Shown here: in pieces, positions 40,958 through 52,156 of the stretch | Layout of the letters: every line of letters starts with the position of its first letter | How positions within the stretch are numbered: position 1 is the first letter of the stretch | Assembly: GCA_922989275.2 (NCBI GenBank) | Contig: OV277863.1 | Span: forward strand, 48,342,999 to 48,406,998 | Length of the DNA stretch: 64,000 nucleotides | Direction: 5' to 3' | Origin: Gari tellinella | Lineage: Eukaryota; Mollusca; Bivalvia; Cardiida; Psammobiidae | Notes under the pieces: model-generated | Told to the model about the DNA's origin: nothing | Databases searched by the model: none | The model's input: only the letters and a program-made list of their open reading frames with translations | Made by a program: the position numbers and the translations under genes

Positions 40958-41985
40958 TCTTGTTGAGTTGCATAAAATGACCCGTTTTATTGAAATGAGT
41001 TAGAACGTTGGTAAACAGAAGCGCTTTAACTGCCATTTAAATTAATGTTTGTTTTCAGCATGATTTAACACAGCTATGTCTGGTTATTGCAAGGAACTAC
41101 CGTAAATAAAGTATATGTTCTGGTGTGTTCTGATCATGCTTGCTGCATAATTTCATTATAGATATACAAGGGTTATCTGAAGTAGTGTTTTGGCCAGAGC
41201 TCTAAAACAGGACAGGGAGAATAGAAAAAGGGCGCGATGTAAACTTTCTGGAAAAAAGTCACATTTTAAAGTTATAACTGTCTTTTAAAAAGCTATAAAG
41301 GCTTTATGTCTATACAAAAAACTATGCAAGACCTTACACTGTGCTCTCACAAACTGTTTATAGCTGTCAAAACACGAGTAAATTTTTACACAATTACTCC
41401 AAAATAAACAAATTTGTAAGTTTTTGAAAATTGAAGGGCAGCAAGGGGAGGCACAAAAGGGGCAAGTAGTGGGGCGCCCTGCTAAAACGCCCTAGCTAAA
41501 ACTCTATATAAAGACATGACCGCATGTCATTGGCATCGGTCATGACAGTGCAATGGTCTATAATAATAATAATAATAATTATAAGTGTTCTAAAATCGGA
41601 ATGGTCAGTGGCAATACTTTTGTCTAAAGATGAAAATTAAAATATTTTAAGAAATATTAGAAAATGTTAAAATTTGTCTTACCAGAAAATGCCCTTTCTA
41701 CCCTAATGTAAAATTCTTTCAGAGACGTTTGTTGTGTTGCATTAATTATTGATTTGACAATGTTCTATTTTTGTTTCTGATATCAGTGATTGTTCCCAGA
41801 TGAATTTACTAGTCTTCAATCGCACAAATATTTACTCTGTTCAATCAAGTGAAGTAAGACACCATTCATTATCATCATTACCTAAGTCAATAATGCTGTT
41901 AGAGATTATAAACTAGAAAAAGCAAGTTGTTTTGTTATTCTATTATTGCTGTTCGCCATTCACGGTCACACTAACCAGACCCAGG
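40958..41985. other. Long unassigned stretch
   Basis: About 1 kb without palindromes. A (TAA)n run at 41560-41579. GGCGCCCTGCTAAAACGCCC near 41470. No frame over 60 codons. Among the least repetitive parts of the window. Confidence 0.45.
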
Positions 41986-42117
41986 GCTTATAAAGCGTTT
42001 GAGTTGAGTCTGAGTGCGTTCTCAAGCATTTGCTTGGTCAGATTTGAGCCTAGGCTCAAATCTGACCAATCAAATGCTTGAGAACGATTTCAGACTCAAC
42101 TCAAACGCTTTATAAGC
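41986..42117. repeat. Family H palindrome, near-perfect 132 bp
   Basis: GCTTATAAAGCGTTTGAGTT is mirrored to the end CTTTATAAGC; apex GAGCCTAGGCTC, no loop. Arms of 66 bp have only a few mismatches. Sister copies at 37352, 50831 and 57494. Confidence 0.88.
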
Positions 42118-42171
42118 ATGTACCTATTTGACAAGCAGCAACATCGGTTTGAAAACATCATGTGTCTAGTG

Positions 42172-42380
42172 TCACCCGATAACCTGTTTCTTCGTTTTGA
42201 AGAAAGATGGCTACTTAAAACATGTTAAAAGAAGAGCAGAATTCGTATAAAGGTGCATGTTTCTTTATTTTAGATCTGCTTTAAGCTATCATATGCTAGG
42301 ATACATCGAACATTTCTTAAATTGCATATTCATTACTTTATAAAAGGGGACTATTTTCCTGAGCGGAATAATTAAGATGT
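42172..42380 (+). mobile_element. Decayed family C element
   Basis: ACCCGATAACCTGTTTCTTC, GGCTACTTAAAACATG, CTGCTTTAAGCTATCATATG, TCCTGAGCGGAATAATTAAG follow the C order without intact ends. Confidence 0.6.
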
Positions 42381-42437
42381 GTTTGGAAGACAGTATACCA
42401 CCTGATGTGACCATGACCTCTAAATGAGATTTAGAAT

Positions 42438-42865
42438 GAATTTTGGAAAACGGGACAGGGGTTCGTTCACAGCCAACACAGCAATGACCTCTACTGTACG
42501 CTTGTTTAGGTGGTATTATCGAGCATGACAGTCATTGACCACTATTGGACGCTTGTTTAGGCGGTTTATCGAGCATGACAGTCATACAGTTCCATAGATA
42601 TACATTTCACATATCAAAGCTGATTTCTTCTCAAATCATTGCCGTTCTAAAAGAAACTTACATGTACAAGGATAGCTTTACTGCCGATGAAAACATGCGA
42701 ATTAGTTGTTGGTATTGCAATGATTTTAGTATAGATTAGCTTTGATCAGTGTCAAAAATGGATATCTATGGAACTGTATGACTGTCATGCTCGATATTAC
42801 CGCAAAAACAAGTGGTCAATGATGTGTTGGCTATGAACGAACCCCTGTCCCGTTTTCCAAAATTC
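42438..42865. repeat. 428-bp inverted repeat with a tandem duplication in one arm
   Basis: GAATTTTGGAAAACGGGACA at 42438 is mirrored by CGTTTTCCAAAATTC ending at 42865. The arms also share CCATAGATATACATTT / TGGATATCTATGG and ATCGAGCATGACAGTCAT. The left arm holds two copies, about 51 bp apart, of ACGCTTGTTTAGG...ATCGAGCATGACAGTCAT; the right arm holds one. Loop about 130 bp. Confidence 0.75.
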
Positions 42866-44222
42866 GTTGATTTCTGTGAGTAAAAATGCTGTTGAAAATG
42901 CATGCTTACAGTTGGTTTTATGTTATATTTTTATGGAAGGGTATAATATAAGCTAGACAGAAATGCAACAAAGGTGTTGGTTCATCAATATTTATTCATA
43001 TGTCCGGTTTTGTCGAGATAGGTTGAGAATATACTGACAATCAGTTGTACCCATTGTCTCTATATATACCTTCTGACGATTTTTCCCTCGAAAATCAATC
43101 GTGGCGGATCCCTGTGATCAAAACCACCGATCTTCCTTCCTTTTAGCTCTTGGCAGAGAGGATAATATATGTCTAATAAACAGAAACCTATCCTATGAAA
43201 ATTAAGCTCCATAACCACGACAAGGTGGGAAAGTCTTCTCTGGGGGAGTGTACATGCCAAATATTAAGTCTCTATCACATTGTAGTTCCAAAATTATGGC
43301 GTATATTAAAGTCATCCTATTAAGACCCCTGAATTACATAAAAATACCAGTCTCAAGAGCTTCTTTGGATGAGTACAAATAGAAAGATTGATTTATTCGG
43401 TAGAAAGTGTACATAACATATGGCAAAGCATAATTAAGGCAAACATATAAAAGCCATGTAATGCCTACTAGATACCAAGGATGGCACAAAAAAGGAAAAC
43501 ATTATCCTTTTGTCCATTGTGGTCCTTGATTCTAGTGGCAAGACACACATAAGCATGGTATTTTTATAAATAAATATCACAGATAGTATCTCAAATTAAA
43601 AGTATCAAAGAAATACCATTATTCTCACTGTTGATGTCAGTTTCAGAATGACTAGACCGTGTTCACAAGTTTACACAGCAGAGAATCAGAACAATTCATA
43701 AGAATAACGATAAAGTGAAAAAAAAACTATCTAAATTAACAAAGATATATTAGGAAGGCAAATGAATAAAAAGAAATCCTGATATGCAAAAAATCCAATA
43801 AATACATAAGTATTATCTATCAAGTAAAGAAGTATGTTTTTTAACTTAATATTTATCTAACAAGACTGTTTAACATAAACTCTAAATGAGTGGAAGATTG
43901 ACTTACTCTTAAAGTCTGAGGAAGAACATTCCCTGGGTGAAAACCTCGGAAAAGAAATGATTTAGCCTTGAACCTTAGATTGACAAAGCATCCATTATCA
44001 GTAAAAGTGAAAGAAAACAAATATATTCTTGAACGGGAACTGCTGTCAAGTTTGACCTTGTAGAGCGTTTATGCACAAAGCTTAAAGAATCGAAATAGTC
44101 ACTAAGATATACAGAAGCAGTACCTTTTGAAATATAAACAATAGCCGTATACGGCTCTAAATCGCTCACCTTGGACCGTTGATGTAAATGTAACATATCT
44201 TGGAAAGCTGAGAAATTATGAC
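42866..44222. other. Long unassigned stretch
   Basis: AT-rich, few repeats. The minus-strand frames at 43060-43260 and 43975-44196 are not recognisable. No palindromic MITE here, in contrast to the rest of the window. Confidence 0.45.
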
Positions 44223-44229
44223 ACTATGA

Positions 44230-45189
44230 TTGTGCCAATTGCTGATTGGATGATGCTGAGTGCAAAATAGCTAAGCTTAGGGTACTGTAGTTAAAGAGAA
44301 CATTTTTAAGGTTTTATTTTAAAAATCTATTTTTAGCTCCTGTGACCTATATATGCAACGGACCGGAACCAGTTGAACAATATTGGTAATTTGGTAAAGT
44401 ATACCTCTAGAAGTTACACCATGACAAATATCAAAGCTCTAACTATATTAGTTTCAGAGAAGAAGAGGTTTGAAGATTTCACTATATAACTCTATGTAAA
44501 TGTGTGACCCCCGGGGCGGGGTCATATTTGAGCCCAGGGACATAATTTGAACAATCTTGATAGAGGACCTGAAGATGATCCTTTGAGCAAAATATCTAAG
44601 CTCATGGTACTGTGGTTTTCAGAGAAGATTTTTTCAGTTTTTATGGAAAAAAAATCTATTTTTAGCTCCTGTGACCTAGATATGCAAAGGACCGAAACCA
44701 TTTGAGCAATATTGGTAAAGTACCTATAGAAGTTACACCATGCAAAATATTAAAGCTCTAGCCATATTAGTTTCAGAGAAGAAGAGGTTTGAAGATTTCA
44801 CTATATAACTCTATGTAAATATGTGACCCCCGGGGCGGGGCCATTTTTTACCCCAGGAACATAATTTGAACAATCTTGATAGAGGACCTGTAGATGATGC
44901 CATGTGCAAAATATCTAAGCTCAGGGTACTGTGGTTTCAGAGAAGAAGATTTCTTATTGAAACGATCTATGTTTAGCTCCTGTGACCTATATATGCAACG
45001 GATCGGAACTATTTGAACAAATTTCAAAGAGATCTATATAATGATCAGTCCTACCAAGTTTGGTTAAAATCCATCCAGTAGTTTATGAGGAGATGTCGTT
45101 TAAAGAAATTGTTGAGGACGGACGAACGGACGACGACGGACACAGGACGATCAAAATAGCTCACCTTGGCACTTTGTGCCAGGTGAGCT
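44230..45189 (+). repeat. Three-unit tandem repeat ending in a GGTGAGCT hairpin
   Basis: TAGCTCCTGTGACCTA recurs at 44334, 44663 and 44974 (periods 329 and 311). Each unit carries TTACACCATG, AGAAGAAGAGGTTTGAAG, GTGACCCCCGGGGCGGGG and CAATCTTGATAGAGGACCTG. The 3' end has GACGGACGAACGGACGACG and a hairpin at 45158-45189 (AGCTCACCTTGGCAC and its inverse). I recall this 3' end as frequent in bivalve transcripts and genomes. Confidence 0.8.
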
Positions 45190-45675
45190 TAAAACGTGCA
45201 AAAGATTTATTTGATCAGCTTGTTTCGATAATGGCAACCAGTTGAGGTATTTAAATTTATTGGTACCTAGCGTCTAAGTTTAAAACAAAACGGATTCATT
45301 TTTTTGAGTTGTTTGAAGTTTTTGGTAAGATCAACAAGCGTAATCAAAGTGACATTGTATACGTGACATTATCAATAATTTTCTTGTGTGCAAATTTAAA
45401 AATTGGCTTTTTCTGTATCAAAAAACTTCAGTTTGCTGTTTGCCTTTGTAATTACTGATCGGGTAATTGCCTAACAAGATCAGAATCGGTCTAAAATAGC
45501 ACTCAAGTACTTTACAGAGTCCGAAAACTTGATATGTTGACAATTATAAATTATATTTAAATTTGAGTATGCTATAGATTATCATACATTGGTTAGATAA
45601 CTTAACCGGCGGACGTGGTCGGATATTAACGCAATCGACTACGATACCAGGGAATTCTATTCCCGGCCGGACTAA
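45190..45675. other. Unassigned DNA upstream of the RT fragment
   Basis: No RT-like frame is visible before about 45676, so the retroelement is 5'-truncated near there. GGGAATTCTATTCCCGG at 45649 is a small palindrome. Confidence 0.45.
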
Positions 45676-46429
45676 TGAGACTTTATACAAATTAAATAGC
45701 TGGTCAGAGGACTGTTTGATAAAGTTCAACGCCTCCAAGTGCAAGTGTTTACACTTCGGGAAAAAGAATCCAGAGCATACATACAACATGGGGGATATCG
45801 CAATTATAGATGACAAGCAGGAGAAAGACTTGGGTGTGTTGTTTGATGACGAGTTGAACTTCTGTGAACACATTGCTCTTAAAGTAAAGAAGGATAACCA
45901 AGCGCTAGGTATGATCAGAAAGACATTTACATGTATGGATAGAGAAATCTTCTTACCGTTGTTCAAGACACTTATTCGTCCTCACTTAGAATACGCGAGT
46001 GTAATCTGGTCGCCTAGATACAGAAAAGATAGTTTAGCCATCGAAAACGTACAACGTAGAGCAACCAAGATGGTGACAGGGTTCAAAAACATTGCATACA
46101 ATGATCGTCTAAAGACACTTGGTCTGCCAACCCTAGTGTACCACCGACAACGCACCGACATGATCCAGCTGTTCAAAGTACTCCATAATTACGAATCTGT
46201 GAACTTCGATAATATAGTGTTTAACACAAACAAAACTAGGGGACACAGCTTAAAGCTACACAAACGGTACACAACATCAGCATTTGGCCAGAACATATTC
46301 TCTATTCGTTCGTTGGACAATTGGAACGGTCTCGATCCGGGTACGGTGGTAGCTACTAGTGTCAATGCCTTCAAGTCTCAACTCAACAAAGATTGGAAGT
46401 ATAAAGATAATAAGTTCTCCTATAAGTGA
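45676..46429 (+). pseudogene. 5'-truncated non-LTR retrotransposon reverse transcriptase, C-terminal part
   Basis: The frame reads through LYKLNSWSEDCLIKFNASKC, KEKDL-type GVLFDDELNF, LFKTLIRPHLEYASVIWSP and ENVQRRATKMV, and ends at TGA 46427-46429. These are the post-catalytic thumb and C-terminal signatures of CR1/Jockey-like RTs. The catalytic (F/Y)xDD motif, the finger and palm motifs and the endonuclease are absent. About 250 codons remain open without a stop, so the insertion is fairly young or recently truncated. Truncation at the 5' side is usual for target-primed reverse transcription. An N-terminal methionine at 45716 is incidental. I am confident of RT origin, less so of the clade. 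Confidence 0.88.
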
Positions 46430-46593
46430 GCAGTAAGCAATGACCAAGCGCGCATGCAAGTTCAAGTTTTTTAAATTATCTTCTATGAGGACACCATGTC
46501 AATTTGGGCCAAAACGAGTTCGTCTCAACAGAAGGCCATCAGGATCAGGTGAATATCAGGTGAATATATACTGAGGTTCGGTGTATAAGTGCT

Positions 46594-46705
46594 CTATAAC
46601 GTCCCAACAAAGTAAAACGATGTTGACCAGGGACGCAAGGCATTGGAGAATGCATTACTATATTGCTTCAAGTGGACGTAAATAGTTCTTAGCAAAAACA
46701 ACAAC
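46594..46705 (-). repeat. Dispersed repeat shared with 61890-61985
   Basis: On the minus strand TTAAGAACTATTTACGTCC-like sequence, CACTTGAAGC, GCATTCTCCAATGCC and GTTGGGACGTT match in order the plus-strand block at 61890. It lies about 165 bp past the RT stop codon, so it could be part of a second retroelement or SINE tail. Confidence 0.6.
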
Positions 46706-47034
46706 ATCATCAATGCTTTACACTGGGCATCCGAAAGAATCAGAGAACTCTGTCGATAATAAGAGTAGGGCATCGCGCCCTGAGTTTCTGTATCCGCCTC
46801 CTCTCTCTGGGGCGTCTTATTGGCCCATAGATGGCAGTAACGGACGTTAAACAAACAAAACAAAACAAAACCAAGCCAAAGTAAACAACGTAGTTAGACT
46901 GAAAAAGAAAAAATACAAAGCTAATAACAATTGCAACGCATCAGTGCTTGGCTCCGCAAACGAAATACCAAAGGTAACTTATTTTAAAATATTAAAACTG
47001 CCACCGCTCAAATCCATATTTGAAAATTTATCAT

Positions 47035-47196
47035 TCTTTAAACCAAACAGGTTGGATTCAGTTAAGATGCCGTCTGATCAGGTTTCAAACTGTTATGTTG
47101 TTTTCCGTTTAAGGAAAAAGACATAAACTACAAAAACTGATTTTATCGCAGACGACAGTTAAGAAGCAGACGATATCATGGCCGGAATAGGGTTAA
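47035..47196 (-). mobile_element. B-type element, left part lost
   Basis: AAACCAAACAGGTTGGATTC, TGCCGTCTGATCAGG, TATCGCAGACGACAGTTAAG, AAGCAGACGATATC and GGAATAGGGTTAA. It shares TTAA 47193-47196 with the next element. Confidence 0.55.
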
Positions 47197-47408
47197 ACCA
47201 TCTTTACTGCCATGACGTCATCAATTTTAAACAATTGTCGTCTGCTTTTGTTTTTCAAATTTAAAATCTAGGTATTTTGACTTAACAAATATTGAAATGA
47301 TTGTCAAACAGTTTGTATCCTGATCAGACGCCGCGTTACGCGGCGTCTGATCAGGATTCAAACTGTTTGCAAATACTTAGTGTACTCGGGGAAAGGCAGT
47401 GAAGGGTT
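47193..47408 (+). mobile_element. Family B1 MITE
   Basis: TTAAACCATCTTTACTGCC, CATGACGTCATCAATTTTAA, AATTGTCGTCTGCTTTTG, core at 47305-47369 (65 bp, one mismatch), GTACTCGGGGAAAGGCAGTG. The right end GAAGGGTTG has lost TTAA. Confidence 0.85.
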
Positions 47409-47559
47409 GTACTGATGTACCTTGTTCCATTGGGAGCTCGGTATATTTTATTCATACTATTTTGCAAAAGGTTTGTATGGAAACATCTATTATTAGGATA
47501 CGGTACACTAGTAAAGTCAACGTAAAGAACGTGTTTTGTTGGGGCAGTGCAATCTCGTT

Positions 47560-47765
47560 TTAATCTCTCTCATGTCGTAATGTCGTCTGCTTTGAAATTG
47601 ACGTCTGCTATTGTTCTCAAATTAAGATTTATGCATTTTCAAGCTCTAACCTTAATGATGCGAGTATCGATCAAAATCAAGACGCCGCGTGACGCGTCTG
47701 ATCTGGATCAAAAACTAATTGCAAATACTAACCAAAATCGAAATCGACAGGCAAAAAAGCTAATA
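47560..47765 (+). mobile_element. Decayed B element
   Basis: TTAATCTCTCTCATGTCG, AATGTCGTCTGCTTTG, GACGTCTGCTATTG, reduced core (AAGACGCCGCGTGACGCGTCTG), AATCGACAGGCAAAAAAGC. Confidence 0.6.
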
Positions 47766-48215
47766 CATGTCTGTCGCTCCAACTTACTTCGAATGACCGT
47801 TAACCCTACCGAACTTAGTCTTAAGAACCCCTCTTATCTGAATTTGCATATGAGTCAATATTGTTTTATGTAACAAAATCATGTCCTTGTAAATTTTTGA
47901 AAGATCCTACTCGGAAAAAGGGATAATTGTCATCTTAAGCTAATACTAACGTGTTTATATTCACATTTTATCAAAAAAGAGCAAGAGATATGCAGAATCT
48001 TTTAATTATTTGACATTGAAACAGAAGAAAAGTCAGTTTTGCAGTGTCCCTAAAATAGTTATTATTGATTTAATCTATTGACTTTCTGTGAAATATCTGA
48101 AATATTTCAGTAGTGTGCCAATATAGGTTACTTTAACTATATCTGTCTTCAAATAAACAATAAAATTGTGTGAATTCCTCAGTTTCAATACTTTTTATCA
48201 TCGTTAATCACTGTC
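47766..48215. other. Unassigned AT-rich DNA
   Basis: No palindrome, TIR or gene supported. Confidence 0.4.
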
Positions 48216-50345
48216 CCTTGATCCTGTTCAGTGATGTAACAATTTCCAATTCGAGTTAAGTACAGAGCTGCTTTCCTTAGGTATTTATAGCAAAACATCT
48301 CCATTTTGAAGAGTGAACATTGAGGCAACAATGGCGGAAAGAGGTTTTAAGCGCGTGAATTGAAATAGTTAATCACTGACAATTTAAGGGCTGAGGCTGG
48401 TACCATACATTTTAAACACTTCCTTGATGTAACGATGTATTATTCTGCCTTTGACTGCAATAATCATTATTCTCTTTTTGCACCAAATGTATGCATTTGT
48501 GGTATGGTGAATCGTGTCATGCAGTTCTAGTATTTAGAAAATTAATGAGGTTAGAAGGTCATTTAGGTGAAATATATCCTTGATGTAACGATCATTGGTG
48601 TAACAGTGATGTTGTTACATCAAGGACAAGAAACCGTTATTTCAAGGAAACCAGTGACCAAAAATCAATAAAAGAAAAATTCTTTCAAGTATACAGGTAT
48701 TTTACATTGAAAAGAATACTTTTTATTAGGGGGAGCAAGAGATGAAAGAAAACATGAGCTGCTTTTGCTTACTAGTATTAGCCACAGGACAAATTCTGAT
48801 AAACGTGTGTTACACCAAGGAGGTATTTCGTTACATTAAGGAAAACAGCTGTAGGATATTAATAAAATAGGAAGACTTTATACAGAATTTGAAAATTAGT
48901 TTTTTGAAGTTGGTGGGCATTATTTCAACAGTTATTATTATGAAAATCAGTTCAAATTCTTCCTAAAACTTTGCTATTTTCCATAGCTGTTACATCAAGG
49001 AAAATACATCGTTACATAGAGAAAATTACATTGTTACATAAAGGAAAATAGATTGCAAAACAGTTCAATATTTTCATTTTATGTTCGATTAATAATTGAA
49101 TAACTTTTCCATTTATTTTGACAAAAAAACTAAAAATATGGCATGCATTTTGTATTGTAAGCCTTTAATTAAGAGCCTACTTGGTGTTATAGCAAGGAAC
49201 TAATATCTCTATATATTTTCTGTAACACATTTACACCATTTCTTTCTTCTTATAAGCTACAGTAAACCCAAACCCTTAAAAACAAGTGCAAACAAGATAG
49301 GAAATCCTGGTCCATGTATTCTGCTCATTGTTGAATATATCATGCATCCGTTTTCATTTAGAAATTGGCAAATCAAGTACACAATGATATTGTGATCCTT
49401 GCCGTAACCATATGAATTCAGTTATGTAACGGGACTGTAAAATTATAGTTGTATAGGTCTTTTAGTTCCCGAAATGAATGTCATAGTAAAGTATTATACT
49501 TGAAGAGACTATATGTATACTAAGTTGGCAGTCAAACTCTTCTTTAAGCTTTATGTATTAGAAGAGTCATTTATTTCCTTAATGTAACATATTTGCTTCT
49601 TTACTGTAACAGCCTGTCGCTAATAATAAGGAATAACTTTCAAACAACCCAAGTTTAGATACTAAGTACGCAATGGCTAATCAGTGTTAACAGTTCTAAA
49701 ATGTTTAATTGTTTTGTTTACAGTTTGTTCATGTTTATCAAACTTTTGACGTTTGATACATCTTTGTATTTTCCTTAATGTAACATTGCTGTAGCTGCAG
49801 ATTCCTTGATGTAACCATCTTCTTTTTAGCAAATATAATTCACATGTGATGGCAGTTTAGTGCAACCTTTGCTCTAAATGAATGTATTTATTATACTACA
49901 GCATGGAATATCAGAGGAATCATGTTCAAGTTCTGAATATTTTGTCAGTGTGAACACAAAATGTCAATTATGACAGTTATTTTAGGCGCAAACCGTACAT
50001 AATTGGAGAATAAAATCATCTGATATAATTTGCAAAATTTACTATTTAGGAAATCTATTAGATGCTATTCATTGTGATGAAACACCTAATAAAATTGTTT
50101 TCATTCATTTAATGACATTGTACTTGTTTAAAGGATTGTTACATCAAGGAAATAGTTTTGCAATGGTGTTAAATATACACCACACCTCGACAATCTGGGT
50201 ACATTTAAGCTCCTTCTGTAACATATTTCCACAATATAGACATGCATGGTGCTATAATGCAAGCCATTAACCTCAGAGAGAATATATAAATAATCTCATC
50301 CTTGACATCAGAATTGTTACATAAAAAAATATTGACTCATAAGAC
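48216..50345. repeat. 2.1-kb AT-rich region with recurring CCTTGATGTAAC / GTTACATCAAGG
   Basis: Forward 12-mers, exact or one-off: 48422, 48578, 49577, 49773, 49804. Inverse 12-mers: 48614, 48809, 48830, 48989, 49033, 50138, with looser ones at 49011, 50211 and 50310. 48578 and 48614 face each other with a 24-bp gap. The motif is usually preceded or followed by TTT/AAA (TTTCCTTGATGTAAC). No period, no long ORF, and no type I/II palindromes inside. I did not notice the motif elsewhere in the window. Confidence 0.7.
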
Positions 50346-50534
50346 GAGAGTACGAGTATACTGATTTAAAAGACGAGTATAATCATGGTGCATTGGGTTA
50401 AGTGTGACAAGATATTTCCAGAAGTTGGAGACAAAGTAGGTTCAGATTAGCGACCGCGTTTTGAAACGTACATTCAGGTTCTACTGTACTCTGCATTTGG
50501 TAGATATCATCAGTATTAATTTGCAACTAGTAGT

Positions 50535-50762
50535 ACTGCAAAAACCCGTGTTTATTCGCGAGAATATAATTTACGCGTTAATTCGCGAATGTCTCTAGTT
50601 TTGAAAATATGTGATTTCTTAAAGCAGGTTGAAAGTAATGCAGCATGTTCTGCTTTACTTTCAGCCTGCTTTAAGCTAGCACCTGCTAGAAATATTGCAT
50701 GATGTCGCGAATTAATACAAAATCGAATTACGCGAAATATTCATGACGCGAAAAATACCTAT
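50535..50762 (+). mobile_element. CGCGAATTAA-ended element with a family C core
   Basis: GTGTTTATTCGCGAGAATAT and GCGTTAATTCGCGA on the left are mirrored by TCGCGAATTAATAC and CGCGAAATATTCATGACGCG on the right. The middle (50597-50690) has C-family flanks (CTAGTTTTGAAAATATGTG, CTAGCACCTGCTAGAA) and a type II core at 50618-50675 with a shortened apex (GCATGTTCTGC). Confidence 0.7.
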
Positions 50763-50830
50763 TTTATGATCAAATATGTATTTTGAATGCATCGGCTGAT
50801 ATGTATCTACGTATATAAAAATTTCTGGCA

Positions 50831-50942
50831 CCAAGGTTATAAAGCTTTTTGAGTTGAGTCTGGAGTAGTTCTAAAGCATTTGATTGGTCAGATTTGAGCC
50901 TATACGATATCAGACTCAATTCAAAAAGCTTTATAACCTTGG
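50831..50942. repeat. Family H palindrome, 112 bp
   Basis: CCAAGGTTATAAAGCTTTTT mirrored at the right end by AAAAAGCTTTATAACCTTGG. The outer arms of about 32 bp are perfect but for one base. The centre has lost about half of one arm (GATTTGAGCC then TATACGATATCAG). Confidence 0.85.
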
Positions 50943-51069
50943 ACCCTGAATTCAGAGTAGGTGTCATTCGCTATTGTAGAGAGGACAGTAAACTTGAAGA
51001 TCGACAAATGAGCTGAATATAATTGGTTTGGAAACAGTATACACTGCTACTATTTTACGGTAACTCCCA

Positions 51070-51310
51070 ACATTGATTGTATTAAGATCACGTGACAGCT
51101 TAGAGCAAGACGAAGTAAAGCAAAAAGCTGCTAAGGAAATTTGAAGCAGCTACCTACATTAAATCCTTTAACTGTAGCTTATTTTCTGTGTTTAAAGCAG
51201 GCTGAAATTAAGAGAAAATATCTTTTAGGTAAAGCAAAAGACCTCCGAAGGAGCTTTCTGTTTTACTTTCGGCCTACTTTAAGCACTCTTCTGTCAGGAT
51301 GCAAGAAATA
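51070..51310. repeat. Decayed type II palindromes (two)
   Basis: GACAGCTTAGAGCAAGACGA near 51091. CAGGCTGAAATTAAGAG near 51207 facing TTTCGGCCTACTTTAAGC near 51279, with apex CCTCCGAAGGAGC. D-like remnants, probably nested. Confidence 0.5.
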
Positions 51311-51384
51311 TCTCCTATAGGTCTTTAAAAGTAAATGATAGAAGCATGAACAAGTATATTTATAAGGAATGAGTCTTTAACTCG

Positions 51385-51621
51385 TTGAACCCTAAACACG
51401 CATATATATGCGTCATTTGCAAACAGCGTACCTGAGAGGAGTGCACATGTCCTTTGCAAACAATGTACATCCTGATCAGAGGACTCCTTAAGGAGTCATC
51501 TGATCAGGGTCTACACTGTTTGTAATTTTTCAAATACATTGTAAAAGCAACCCTAAAAAGTCAAAAATGGACTAGACTACATGTACATCGAAATTTGAGA
51601 TTTCAGGGTTGAAAGGATTAA
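51385..51621 (+). mobile_element. Family G MITE
   Basis: TTGAACCCTAAACACGCATA, ATATGCGTCATTTGCAAAC, core at 51457-51522 (CAATGTACATCCTGATCAGA, apex CCTTAAGG), AAGCAACCCTAAAAAG, TTTCAGGGTTGAAAGGATTAA. Confidence 0.75.
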
Positions 51622-51627
51622 TGCTCT

Positions 51628-51877
51628 TACAGTGGAGAATGTGTTATTCTTTCCCAATAAACGCGTTTACGCTAAAACTATTATTTGCAGTGCAAACAGT
51701 TTGGAGCCAGATCAGACGCCGGGTAACCCGGCGTCTGATCAGGCTCCAAACTGTTTGCCACCAAGATAAACAAGAATTATCAGAATTGTCCAAAAGTTGT
51801 TCTTTTCTACGTTTTAGTGCTTTACGTTTGCGTACGTTTGCGTTTAAACGGGAAAGAATAACAGATTCCCCACTGTA
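51628..51877 (+). mobile_element. Family A1 MITE, young
   Basis: TA-CAGTGGAGAATGTG to CAGATTCCCCACTG-TA; one TIR mismatch on each side. It lies 7 bp after the G element. Confidence 0.92.
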
Positions 51878-51910
51878 ACGGTGCTTCTATATAAGGGTAA
51901 ACAAAAACAA

Positions 51911-52156
51911 CTAGCCTTAGCGACGAGAATACTCGTCCTTTTAGCCAGTGTGAAAGAGAAGAAAAAACATGTCATATGCAAGCAGCGTAGACACTGGTCA
52001 GGGGATTCCTTTAGGAGCCATCTGTTCAGGATCTGCACTGTTTGTCTTTTTGAAATAAATTGAGAAAAGAAACCCAGCCCTAAATGGTGGTAAAATATGA
52101 ACTAGACTTCATCGGAAACTGAAATTGTCCATTTGAATTTTCAGGGGTAAATGAGT
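51911..52156 (+). mobile_element. Family G MITE
   Basis: CTAGCCTTAGCGACGAGAAT, CATATGCAAGCAGCGTAGAC, core about 51977-52044 with mismatches, CAGCCCTAAATGGTGG, AATTTTCAGGGGTAAATG. Outer TTAA eroded. Confidence 0.65.

Noticed and set aside
45158..45189. AGCTCACC...GGTGAGCT hairpin as a regulatory RNA
   Set aside because: It is the 3' end of a tandem interspersed repeat, so repeat structure is the simpler explanation.
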